This document shows positions 26,689 through 35,781 of a stretch of 64,000 bases of DNA, in pieces. The DNA is taken from assembly GCF_002286935.1 (NCBI RefSeq), contig NZ_MVOH01000006.1, forward strand, positions 124,001-188,000, read 5' to 3'. How positions within the stretch are numbered: position 1 is the first letter of the stretch; each line of letters opens with the position of its first letter. Below the pieces are notes generated by a model. The model was given only the letters and a program-made list of their open reading frames with translations, was not told the origin of the DNA and ran no database searches. Both the position numbers and the translations under genes were made by a program. The DNA comes from Bifidobacterium criceti. Lineage in GTDB: Bacteria > Actinomycetota > Actinomycetes > Actinomycetales > Bifidobacteriaceae.

Positions 26689-27477
26689 TCATGGTTCAAG
26701 CCTGTCCGTCAGGTGCTGGTACAACTCCGCGCTCAACGGCTTCGTCAGCCGCAGATCCATCTCGACGAGCCTGACCGTTTCGCCATTGTTGTCGCGCACC
26801 GTCTCCCGCATGTTCGCGCACGACCCGACACGGCCGACGTAGTAGTACATCTTGAGTTTCTCGGCGTCCGCCTTGCGCATGACGAACAATGGAATGAAAT
26901 GCGTCGCGGACCAATCGTCACTGCTTATCCCCTGCTCCATCCATTCGATCTCACGCGATTTGAAACTGCGTTTGTCCTTGCTGAACCAATGCATCTCCTG
27001 GGGATTGAGGAAACGGTCCGCGTACTGGCTGTTCGCGTATTTGACGAACACCGGCATGCTCCCCTCATCTTTGGGAAGCAGATAGCCGCCGACACTACTG
27101 CCGTTGATCTGCTTGGGCCATCCGAGCAGCCGTTCCACCTCGAACATCTTGTATCGATGCTTATAGACGAATCCGCGATCGTCCTGCAAGGAATGGCCGG
27201 TTTTGGTGGATTCCTCTAGCAAATCCGCGAATCGTTTCAGACCGGTACGCACATTGTCGACAAAGAACCGTCGGAACGTATCGTTGCCATTGAGCATCGC
27301 CGCGAACTCGAGCGCGAGGCCGACACCATCCGCCGCGCGTACGATGAGCGCACGCTCACCATACGATTTCTTCATGGGGCCGTCGACGAACGACCAATCG
27401 AGCACTCGGAGCGCCGATTCGAACTGGGCGTCGGTATGGTATGCCATCGGAAACCACTGCACGACCGCTTCCTTCAA
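26689..27477 (-). CDS. Stand-alone DUF3427-type protein
   Basis: A 262-residue protein whose C-terminal two-thirds resembles DUF3427: YKMFEVERLLGWPKQ, GGYLLPKDEGSMPVFVKYAN, FLNPQEMHWFSKDKRSFKS and MYYYVGRVG. DUF3427 is usually the last domain of large phospholipase-D/DEAD helicase proteins linked to defence. Here only this domain is present with a short N-terminal part, so it may be a remnant or a split partner. No catalytic nuclease motif is certain. It lies in the island 145 nt upstream of the RelB/MazF pair on the same strand. Confidence 0.6.
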   Translation of the reverse strand: MKEAVVQWFPMAYHTDAQFESALRVLDWSFVDGPMKKSYGERALIVRAADGVGLALEFAAMLNGNDTFRRFFVDNVRTGLKRFADLLEESTKTGHSLQDDRGFVYKHRYKMFEVERLLGWPKQINGSSVGGYLLPKDEGSMPVFVKYANSQYADRFLNPQEMHWFSKDKRSFKSREIEWMEQGISSDDWSATHFIPLFVMRKADAEKLKMYYYVGRVGSCANMRETVRDNNGETVRLVEMDLRLTKPLSAELYQHLTDRLEP

Positions 27478-27527
27478 TGTATCAATTAAGTACTCATTAG
27501 TTCACAATCAAGCATGCCCATACTCCC

Positions 27528-27986
27528 CTATTCATCCTCTTTTCTATACGTATACATTGAGCAATCTTCCGACTTCAGTTTTTTCATCATGAATTCACCA
27601 AAACGATAAAAACTCATCTTTTTGATGACTTCTGGCTCCTTTTGATAAATTTCAGCAACCAGACACAATCCATCTTCCCCTGATGTAAAAGCATTTTGTT
27701 CCGCCGAGGACACAAAACGGACAGCAAGACAGTAATTATTGTTATATGTAAATCCATCCCAACGTGCATCAAATATTTGTTACCTTGAATGATTAATCGA
27801 ATTCTCGATTATTTTATCCGGATCTTCATATAAATCAAAATGATAAGGAGCATCACTCTCTTCCAAAGCCTCTCTAAGCATGAAACCAAACGACGTTCCT
27901 TTTGGCATTTGGAAAGCGCATATGTTATGCGCCAACAGCCCCAATGCGGTCCATTCTATGAAACCATTCCTTTCACGTGGAGTCAC
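27528..27986 (-). pseudogene. Small unrecognised gene split by an in-frame TAA
   Basis: A GTG start at 27986 with GGGGGAG upstream opens a frame of 68 codons (FIEWTALGLLAHNICAFQMP ...) that ends at TAA 27780-27782. The same frame continues after the stop for another 83 codons (QIFDARWDGFTYNNNYCLAV ... TYRKEDE) to 27528. Both halves look like one ~150-residue AT-rich coding region, so I read it as a nonsense-mutated gene. I do not recognise the family. Confidence 0.5.
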
Positions 27987-28117
27987 GACTCCCCCTTTCT
28001 CGACATGACCATGCCAACTTATTCAAGAGAGCATAGCAAATATGGGGAAGTCCTGCACATATGCTCGATGTGTACCATGTGTCAAAGCTAGATATTCCAA
28101 AAGAGAAGGAACCCATC

Positions 28118-29605
28118 ATGCCCGAGATACTATGCGAACCGGATCCGACGCTGATGGAGTCCATGCGATCAGTTGGGTACGACCTTAATACGGCCGTTGC
28201 TGATGTCATCGATAATTCAATCGCCGCGGATGCCCGCAATATCGACATCTACTACCACGACTATGGTGAAGAGCCGTTCATCGCCATCGTCGACGATGGC
28301 AGAGGGATGGACCGCGGTACAGCGATCCGCGCCATGCAGCTTGCCGGTAACAACACATCAACTGACCGCAGCGCTCAGGACCTTGGTCGTTTTGGCCTCG
28401 GCTTGAAGACGGCTTCGTTGTCACAGGGAAGATCGCTGACACTTGTTTCCCGGCAGGAAGGCTCCTATGCCGCATTTCGTTGGGACCTCGACAGGTTGGC
28501 CCAATCCAAGTCATGGTCATTGGAAGAGTTGTCCGAGCCCGAAATCATTAGATCGCTCCCAAACAAAGTCAGGGATGCCTTGCCCACAAGACATGGAACC
28601 TGCGTACTATGGCGTAATCTTGACCGGCTGAACAGCATCCTTGGGAAAACCGTGGCCGACCTAGACAAGGCCATGTCCGACCTTGCAGACTACTTGGCTC
28701 TGGTATTCCATAGGTACCTATACCCATACCACGATGACCCTGTGAATCAAATTCATATCCGAATCAACAATGATGATGTTCCGCGGCGTGATCCCTTCCT
28801 CGTCAATAACCCCGCCGTGCAGAAGGCTCCCCCACAACTCATCGAGGGGACCGATGCCGTTCTCTACGGTTACACCCTCCCCTACCAGAACCGTCTCACT
28901 GATGAAGATCGCTCATTGTTGGGACTATCCGAAGAACGAGGCAAGACACTGTTCGACACTCAGGGGTTCTATATCTATCGCGCCTATAGACTCATCACAT
29001 GGGGCAGCTGGTATCGGATGATGGCACGGTCCGACATCAACAAACTATGCCGAGTACGCATAGACATCCCCAACACGTTGGATTCCCAATGGGCTCTCGA
29101 CATCAAGAAATCTACCGCCACTCCCCCGAAAATTGTACGCGATGCCATGCGTAGATTCGCGAAATCATTGGCAAAACCAAGTCGCAAGGTTCAGCAATTC
29201 CGCGGTCGGAAAATCAACAAGGATCCCCGGGCGCAAATGTGGTCGCTCATACAAGAGCGTAATCATGAGTTCCGATATGAAGTGAATCAAGCCAATCCTT
29301 ATATCGAGTCCTTCGTTCGTACTCTGACGCCTGAGCAACGGCGCAATTTTGAGACTATGATGGCGTCGCTCGCCTCAACATTGCCCTATGAAGATATGCA
29401 AACACGTTTTGCCATGGATGAGCGAGTTGGCGTGACCGATGCGTTGGACGATCAACTTCGTACCAGTGCCCAAGAATTCTGGATGCTCAATATGATGGTC
29501 ACTCATTTGACGCCAGAGGAATTTGTGCAAAGATATAAGGACAGCGAACCGTTCTCTTTGTCAAAGAATGCCGAACGCATATTGGAGGAGGTCTGTCATG
29601 GGTGA
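28118..29605 (+). CDS. GHKL (MutL/MORC-like) ATPase of a defence operon
   Basis: A 495-residue Bergerat-fold ATPase. The N box is ADVIDNSIAADA near residues 28-40. The G1 box is VDDGRGMD near 57-64. The G2 box is LGRFGLGLKTASLSQG near 89-104. This spacing is that of MutL/MORC-type ATPases rather than sensor kinases. The remaining ~300 residues hold a transducer-like part (FYIYRAYRLITWGSWYRM) and a helical C-terminus. GAAGGA precedes ATG 28118. It overlaps the Z1 gene by 8 nt and opens a four-gene operon. ATP-driven clamping on DNA is the inferred role. Confidence 0.88.
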   Translation: MPEILCEPDPTLMESMRSVGYDLNTAVADVIDNSIAADARNIDIYYHDYGEEPFIAIVDDGRGMDRGTAIRAMQLAGNNTSTDRSAQDLGRFGLGLKTASLSQGRSLTLVSRQEGSYAAFRWDLDRLAQSKSWSLEELSEPEIIRSLPNKVRDALPTRHGTCVLWRNLDRLNSILGKTVADLDKAMSDLADYLALVFHRYLYPYHDDPVNQIHIRINNDDVPRRDPFLVNNPAVQKAPPQLIEGTDAVLYGYTLPYQNRLTDEDRSLLGLSEERGKTLFDTQGFYIYRAYRLITWGSWYRMMARSDINKLCRVRIDIPNTLDSQWALDIKKSTATPPKIVRDAMRRFAKSLAKPSRKVQQFRGRKINKDPRAQMWSLIQERNHEFRYEVNQANPYIESFVRTLTPEQRRNFETMMASLASTLPYEDMQTRFAMDERVGVTDALDDQLRTSAQEFWMLNMMVTHLTPEEFVQRYKDSEPFSLSKNAERILEEVCHG

Positions 29606-32453
29606 CAGTGGTTATGTGCAACGCATCAAAGAACTTGAACGTTTTCTTACATTATTTCTGACACCTTCGCAGGACGATGGAGCCACAATAGATGACATGC
29701 AAATCTTCTCCACGATTCCTGTGCTCGCCGAAAGGAAAGGTATCAAACTTACCGACGACCAAGTTCGTCAAGTATTCCGCAATGTGCGCCAAGCTCTCAA
29801 TCTGCAGATTGACACTGGGAGCATCACCATACGCAATGAAAATGCGCAATGGCATCCTTGGCTTTCCGAAATGAGCGAGCTCCCCACGCCTCATACCGAT
29901 GCGTACTATCAATATCTGTTCAATGATCAAGATGCAATGTACACGCAGCTTGACAAAGACACCAACAACATAATGAATCTCTTGTCGGATCCGCGGGAAT
30001 CGTCCGCCCCCATCAGCCGGAAAGGTCTGTTGCTCGGTGACGTACAGTCAGGTAAGACACGCACGTACATGGCATTGATGAACAAAGCCGTTGACCGTGG
30101 ATACAAACTCGTCATCGTGCTCACCAGTGACAACGAGAAGCTTCGTAAGCAGACCCAGGACCGTATTGACACGGACTGCATTGGTCTGAAGAGAGGCAAA
30201 TACGTCGGTGTCGGTGAATACTTGCCAAAGGGTGAGCATCTACAATGCCTCACCAACATGGAAGATGATTTTGCGACACGTTCGAAGCAGGCATTTGACA
30301 ATATGCCCCGGCCGAACTGGCGAAGCAGGCCACTTCTCGCAGTGATGAAGAAGAATGGCAGCGTACTCAAAAAATTCATCGAATGGCTGGACAATGATGA
30401 CTTCACGAAGGATATTCCGATACTGATCATCGACGACGAAAGCGACTATGCTTCCGTCAACTCCAGTAAAATCGGCGCAGATCCTACTGCCATCAACGCA
30501 TTACTTCGCCGACTGTGTTCCATCAGCACGCGAACCTCCTATGCGGCGGTCACAGCGACACCATTCGCCAATATTTTCATTGATGATGAAGAGGCTGAAG
30601 ATCTCTTCCCGGAGGATTTCATCTACATTCTCCCCACTCCAGCGGAGTATATCGGCGTGCTCAAGATTTTTGGCAATCGCAATGAAGAGGATGCGGCGGA
30701 AAACGATCAACCCGAAGGCCTACCAGCTGAATCGCCCGTTCGCCTCCTTGACCAGGACTCTCTAGGTCACTGGCTGCCGCTCATTCATAAAAAAACGTTT
30801 TCGTTCGAGGAGCAAAGGCCAAACACCAGCACCGAACTGCAAACCACTGAGGACAGTGTCGATGATCTGCTGGATGCGCAGGTCCGTCATGCCATCAACT
30901 GTTTCCTGATAGCTTGCATTTTGCGACCGGATGGTATTCATAAGCGGCAGTCCATGCTGATTCACATGTCACGTTTCCAAGATGTGCAACAGCAAATTGC
31001 CGACCGTGTATATCTCTATATCGAATCACTGAACAACGCTCTCCGTTTTCACGCCAATTCATCTGCCAATCTTGATCCACGCATACAATCGCTCCATGCT
31101 TCCTTCGATGAGGAATATGCAGCATATGCCAGCCAACACGGCAAGTCATGGGAGGATGTGCTGCATGATCTCAAAAGACTGATACGCGACAACCGTGTCG
31201 TCGTTCGACTCGAGAACTCCACATCAGACGATTGGAATCATCTCCACGGCGCCGGCAATGAAGATGATCAAGAGGAAGATTCCAATGAGTGCACTATCTA
31301 TGTTGGAGGCAATCAACTGTCTCGTGGCATGACATTACGAGGTCTTATCTGCAGTATTTTCTATCGTCAGGTCACTGCAGCCGATACGCTACTCCAGATG
31401 GGTCGTTGGTTTGGATACCGTCCCAATTACGAGGAGCTGCAACGAGTTTGGCTGCTTCCACAGACGGTTGCGGATTTCAAATATTCCGGCTCCATCATCG
31501 AGGACATCAAGGCGACTGCGCGTGATATCCAAAAACGACACGGCACCCCTAAGCAATTCGGTATTGCAGTCCGGAAGAATCCAAGCACCGGCGTCCGCAT
31601 CACAAATCCTGCGAAAATGCGGCACGCCGAAGAAGGACAGGGAATTGATTTCGACCTCGAGAACCTCATCATCGAGTCTGTGAAGCTCAGTACAAAGACC
31701 GAGATAAGCCAGACCAACAACGAGGCATTCTCACAACTGCTGCAAACGATACTCTCTGATGATGCCGTGGCACACAGCACAGATCCCAAAGGCAACACAG
31801 TAGTGTTCGAAGGTGTACCCGCCAATGCAATCGCGTCATTCCTTCAACGGTATCGTGCGGGATACGGTGACACCTATTTCGGCAAGACGCTACTCCATTA
31901 CAGAAACATGGATCCTCGCGAGCTTGAGACAACAATGGCTCAGCAATTCGCGCAGACACAACATGATGAACGTCCTGATCTGACATGGAACGTCGCCTTC
32001 ATGAATGGCAGACTTGGCGCCATCGATGTCCCCTTCCATTGGACAACCATACAACGTGCCTACAAGGAAGATCCCTCCGCTCACATCTACCAAGTCAGCG
32101 GCAACAAACTTCGCCTCGGTTCCAAAACCGATGTCGTCAAAGTCGCCCAAGCCATTACAGGGAAGCCAATTACCAGAGAGATTCGAAATGAACGTGACTT
32201 CTATGACACCAAATTGTTCGGCGATCATCCAACGCTCATGCTCTACCGTGTCGCGCTCATCAACTCCGCGACCAACGAGGTAGCGTCGATTCCTGACTCC
32301 GATGGGCTTCTTGCAGCAAAGATCGTCGTGCCCTCAGACACTCCAGGAAGTCCTACGGGCAGAGGGAAAGCCACCTTCTATCTCAATACGGTCGCTGCAC
32401 GGCAATTCTATGAGCAGCAACTCCAGCAGGAAGAATTTGAAGGGGAGGATTGA
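29598..32453 (+). CDS. Z1-domain ATPase/helicase-like protein
   Basis: A 951-residue SF2-related protein. Walker A is LGDVQSGKTRT near residue 147. Walker B is IPILIIDDESDYAS near 274-287. A motif III-like TATPFANIF lies near 318. GGNQLSRGMTLRG and LLQMGRWFGYR, the hallmark Z1 C-terminal motifs, lie near 570-615. The N-terminal ~130 residues are helical; the last ~300 residues are less recognisable. Z1 proteins are known neighbours of MutL-like ATPases and restriction systems. AGGAGG lies 5 nt upstream of ATG 29598. It joins the next gene through TGATG. Confidence 0.9.
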   Translation: MGDSGYVQRIKELERFLTLFLTPSQDDGATIDDMQIFSTIPVLAERKGIKLTDDQVRQVFRNVRQALNLQIDTGSITIRNENAQWHPWLSEMSELPTPHTDAYYQYLFNDQDAMYTQLDKDTNNIMNLLSDPRESSAPISRKGLLLGDVQSGKTRTYMALMNKAVDRGYKLVIVLTSDNEKLRKQTQDRIDTDCIGLKRGKYVGVGEYLPKGEHLQCLTNMEDDFATRSKQAFDNMPRPNWRSRPLLAVMKKNGSVLKKFIEWLDNDDFTKDIPILIIDDESDYASVNSSKIGADPTAINALLRRLCSISTRTSYAAVTATPFANIFIDDEEAEDLFPEDFIYILPTPAEYIGVLKIFGNRNEEDAAENDQPEGLPAESPVRLLDQDSLGHWLPLIHKKTFSFEEQRPNTSTELQTTEDSVDDLLDAQVRHAINCFLIACILRPDGIHKRQSMLIHMSRFQDVQQQIADRVYLYIESLNNALRFHANSSANLDPRIQSLHASFDEEYAAYASQHGKSWEDVLHDLKRLIRDNRVVVRLENSTSDDWNHLHGAGNEDDQEEDSNECTIYVGGNQLSRGMTLRGLICSIFYRQVTAADTLLQMGRWFGYRPNYEELQRVWLLPQTVADFKYSGSIIEDIKATARDIQKRHGTPKQFGIAVRKNPSTGVRITNPAKMRHAEEGQGIDFDLENLIIESVKLSTKTEISQTNNEAFSQLLQTILSDDAVAHSTDPKGNTVVFEGVPANAIASFLQRYRAGYGDTYFGKTLLHYRNMDPRELETTMAQQFAQTQHDERPDLTWNVAFMNGRLGAIDVPFHWTTIQRAYKEDPSAHIYQVSGNKLRLGSKTDVVKVAQAITGKPITREIRNERDFYDTKLFGDHPTLMLYRVALINSATNEVASIPDSDGLLAAKIVVPSDTPGSPTGRGKATFYLNTVAARQFYEQQLQQEEFEGED

Positions 32454-33448
32454 TGGCTGATTTCGATAGTGATTCCATTCTCGCCATATGGCGGTCACAA
32501 ATGCAGGACGACTCTTTGCCTAACAGAGAGCTGGACACTTCCTTGGTGTTGCCACTTGTGGTCGGTGTTGCCGACCACAAGCCTTACATCATGGTGCTAT
32601 CCAGTGACAAACCGCGTGACGTCAACAGCATGCGTGCAATCACCGTGGCGCTCAATGATCGTCGCCCATCAATCTCCGGTGAAAACTGGGCTTTGGTATT
32701 CACATTGGAGGATTGGTCGCTTCGCCACGCCTTCGCCGAATTATGCTCAACATTCGCAGCGCGCATATATGAGGTTGATACCCAGCAGGCGGCACTCGAA
32801 CAAATATATGCATCCATAAGCCAGTGGAAGCGACTCCTCCAACCATTGGCCGCCGAACAAACAGAGCAGATAGTGCGGGGGGTGGCTGCCGAGCTCATAG
32901 CCGCAGTATTCATACAGCGGACAACGAGTATACCGATGGACACCATCATTGATTGCTGGACCGGTCCCCTTGGCGCGCCGCAAGACTTCACGTTCCCCAG
33001 TCAGGAATGCGCTTGGGAAGCGAAAGCAATTCACGCGTTCAGCCATGACATCATGATTTCCTCGCCGGAGCAACTGGATACCGCCCAATTCCCCATTCGG
33101 CTCGTCACTGTGGAACTGGAGCTCAATACGGAAGATGACGGCAAAGGCATAACCATCTACGATCTCATGCGACGCATATGTGACCTCTCCAAGAATCCGG
33201 AAAATGTGCGCACGAAACTAGAAGACGACATCTTCAACGCTGGCTTGCGTATCTATTCGTCATCCGTTCAAGAGACAAGGCTCCTCCCCCACACCGTGTC
33301 CATATACGATGTGTGCGACGATTTCCCGCGAGTGATGGCGAGTACGCTGCCATGCGGGATACATGCGCTGACATACAGCATCGACCGCGACGCAATCGAA
33401 CCGTATAGAATAATGGCAGAAGATGACCCACTGATTATCATGGAGTAA
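32453..33448 (+). CDS. PD-(D/E)XK motif protein (DUF4420-like)
   Basis: A 331-residue protein of the nuclease-fold family that accompanies Z1 genes. A WTGPLGAPQDFTF segment near 170-182 is followed by CAWEAKAIHAF near 184-194, a D...ExK pattern fitting the PD-(D/E)XK active site. The N-terminal ~120 residues form a separate alpha/beta part. ATG 32453 shares one base with the Z1 stop (TGATG). The AIPR gene follows after 9 nt. The likely role is a nuclease or DNA-binding partner of the ATPases. Confidence 0.78.
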   Translation: MADFDSDSILAIWRSQMQDDSLPNRELDTSLVLPLVVGVADHKPYIMVLSSDKPRDVNSMRAITVALNDRRPSISGENWALVFTLEDWSLRHAFAELCSTFAARIYEVDTQQAALEQIYASISQWKRLLQPLAAEQTEQIVRGVAAELIAAVFIQRTTSIPMDTIIDCWTGPLGAPQDFTFPSQECAWEAKAIHAFSHDIMISSPEQLDTAQFPIRLVTVELELNTEDDGKGITIYDLMRRICDLSKNPENVRTKLEDDIFNAGLRIYSSSVQETRLLPHTVSIYDVCDDFPRVMASTLPCGIHALTYSIDRDAIEPYRIMAEDDPLIIME

Positions 33449-33457
33449 TGATCCCCA

Positions 33458-35716
33458 ATGGAATCACTTGAAGAATACCATCACGACCTTGTTGAGCAAG
33501 TGCAGAACTATGCCGCCGAGGAAGAACTGTTGGATCAAGAGGCGTTCTTCAATGTCGCTTGCGAGCTCCTACGCAACAATGATGTAATCGCAGAATATGC
33601 ACCCGCCCCCTACTTCTTCCACGGTCAGGGCAGCAGTAATTTCATGATGGTAGATGGCTATGATTTCTCCTCCTATGACCAAGACGAATCCATCGTCATC
33701 ATCGGATGCGACAACGATTATTCCATCCATCAAAACAAAGAATTACCCACCATTCAGACACTGGAATACAAGAGAAGTCTTCAAGGCATGCGGAATTTCG
33801 TAATTTCCGCACTCAAAGGCACATTCTTGGAGCAAGCCGAAGAAAGTTCCGAGGTCTATGGACTTGCTCAGTTTATGCACGAGCACAAAGACAGTATTCG
33901 CCGAGTCCGGCTGTACTACATCACGGATAGGGAATTCACTGGGCGTGATGCCGGTATTCAGCCCGTGCAGGATATCTATTCCCCAACTAAAAAAGAAGGC
34001 GGAATCGGCATCGAGGCGCATCTATGGGACTTGGCTCGATTACGCGATGCAGCCGAGATAACCGGAAGTAGCGAAAACCTAGTCGTTCACCTTGACAATC
34101 CCGGTGTCCCAGCTGTTCATGCGCCGGTAGTCGACACCAGCATGAAAACCTATCTGCTGTTCCTGACTGGCGATGTGCTCGCGAAGCTCTATCAGGAATA
34201 CGGCTCGAAGCTCATGGAATCCAACGTCCGTTCATTCCTGTCTATGAGAGGCAAGATCAACAAAGGAATCCGCAATACCATACTCGAGGCACCGAATCGT
34301 TTTGTAGCATACAACAACGGGCTTACCGCGACAGCTTCCAACGTAGAGTTCAACACACTCGGCAACATCACATCAATTACCGACCTGCAGATTGTCAACG
34401 GCGGACAGACCACTGCGTCGATTTACTATACAGGGAACACATCATCGAACGCGGAACTTGAAAAAGTGGTGATCCCCGTCAAGCTTGTCGTTGTCGATCC
34501 CACTGAATCCAGGAATCTTATTCCTGATATATCTCGTTTTACCAATAGTCAAAATAAGGTAGCTGAAGCGGATTTCTCCGCCAATAGTGAGTTCCAAGTC
34601 AAGCTTGAACAGATATCCCGAACGGTACTCACGCCTTTGGTGGCCGGCAAACGTCAAACACGCTGGTACTACGAACGGGTACGGGGTCAATATGATGTCG
34701 AAAAGAGCCGTCTGCAAGGCGCCCAGCGCAAGCAGTTCACGGAAGCCAATCCGACAAGACAACGAATCAAGATGGTTGATGCTGCCAAATATCTCATGTG
34801 CTGGCAGGGGTTCCCGGAAATAGCTAGCCTTGGCTCACAAAAGTGCTTTGCCAAATTTGCCATTGAAACAAATGACAAGAAAATAATTAGTCAAGTAGAT
34901 AAAGATTATTTCAAAGAATTAGTGTGCAAACGCATTATTTTTGATACAACACACAGAAACATCAAAAAGATGAATTGGTATCTTGGTGCATATCAGATGA
35001 ATATCGCAGAGTACGCGATAGCAAAATATTCCTATGATTTATACCGAGCTGGTTTGCAGTGCAACTTCTCCGAAATATGGAATGCGCAAAGCATAGGCCC
35101 AGAAATGCTTGGGCACCTCATGAGAGCAGCCAAACAAGCTAGCGATGTCATCAACGATCCATCACGCCCTGTCACCAACTGCTCAGAATGGGCCAAGCAT
35201 ACTGAATGCTGGGAACAGCTGAAGACATTCCCCAGCTGTCTGACCCCTGATACAGCGAACCCCAATCCGACACACCCCAAGCCAATCGAGCCAGAGAAGA
35301 AAGATGATCCTCTGGGACCATCTCATCAGACCCCTCACCGTCAAAGACAATCTACGATTACACAGCAGACTGCCCCTGTTACGGCACCCTTACACAGGCA
35401 GAGCCAGTCATTAGCGACCACTGAATCGCAGGAAAAGGTGATTGCTTTATCTTCCTCATCCTCCACGGTGCAATCTGAATCATGGTCCGTAGATGACAAA
35501 CGTTCATACCTGCAAAAAATACCCTCACAGAATTGGAACATCTTCATGCGCTGGCGCGAGCGTAACTCCAATAACACTCAACAAGATTTGGCGGCTCTTG
35601 GCAAACTTGAGCGGTCTGTCGAATTGACCGATGCGGAAGTGGAGCTACTCTGGGATCTTCGGAGCAAGGCGATACGACGAGGATTCGCCGCCAGCATCTT
35701 GTCTCCGCGCAAATAA
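33458..35716 (+). CDS. AIPR (abortive infection) family protein
   Basis: A 752-residue protein. The AIPR core is seen in SNVRSFLSMRGKINKGIRNT near 254-273, PNRFVAYNNGLTATA near 279-293 and LQIVNGGQTTASIYY near 310-324. The first ~200 residues contain a possible nuclease-fold strand set (LEYKRSLQG). After the family core comes a P/Q/S/T-rich linker (about 610-690) and a basic helical C-terminal domain (about 690-752). AIPR proteins are known from abortive phage-resistance loci. It is the last gene of the operon and converges on the endonuclease gene. Confidence 0.85.
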   Translation: MESLEEYHHDLVEQVQNYAAEEELLDQEAFFNVACELLRNNDVIAEYAPAPYFFHGQGSSNFMMVDGYDFSSYDQDESIVIIGCDNDYSIHQNKELPTIQTLEYKRSLQGMRNFVISALKGTFLEQAEESSEVYGLAQFMHEHKDSIRRVRLYYITDREFTGRDAGIQPVQDIYSPTKKEGGIGIEAHLWDLARLRDAAEITGSSENLVVHLDNPGVPAVHAPVVDTSMKTYLLFLTGDVLAKLYQEYGSKLMESNVRSFLSMRGKINKGIRNTILEAPNRFVAYNNGLTATASNVEFNTLGNITSITDLQIVNGGQTTASIYYTGNTSSNAELEKVVIPVKLVVVDPTESRNLIPDISRFTNSQNKVAEADFSANSEFQVKLEQISRTVLTPLVAGKRQTRWYYERVRGQYDVEKSRLQGAQRKQFTEANPTRQRIKMVDAAKYLMCWQGFPEIASLGSQKCFAKFAIETNDKKIISQVDKDYFKELVCKRIIFDTTHRNIKKMNWYLGAYQMNIAEYAIAKYSYDLYRAGLQCNFSEIWNAQSIGPEMLGHLMRAAKQASDVINDPSRPVTNCSEWAKHTECWEQLKTFPSCLTPDTANPNPTHPKPIEPEKKDDPLGPSHQTPHRQRQSTITQQTAPVTAPLHRQSQSLATTESQEKVIALSSSSSTVQSESWSVDDKRSYLQKIPSQNWNIFMRWRERNSNNTQQDLAALGKLERSVELTDAEVELLWDLRSKAIRRGFAASILSPRK

Positions 35717-35739
35717 TGCACGCAATGACCAGCGATAGA

Positions 35740-35776
35740 TGTCTGCTCTCTCTAGTCGCCGCATTGAGAGCAGACA
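35740..35776. terminator. Bidirectional hairpin between AIPR and endonuclease genes
   Basis: TGTCTGCTCTC and GAGAGCAGACA form an exact 11-bp stem with a 15-nt loop, centred between the two convergent stop codons. Confidence 0.7.
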
Positions 35777-35781
35777 ATCCT

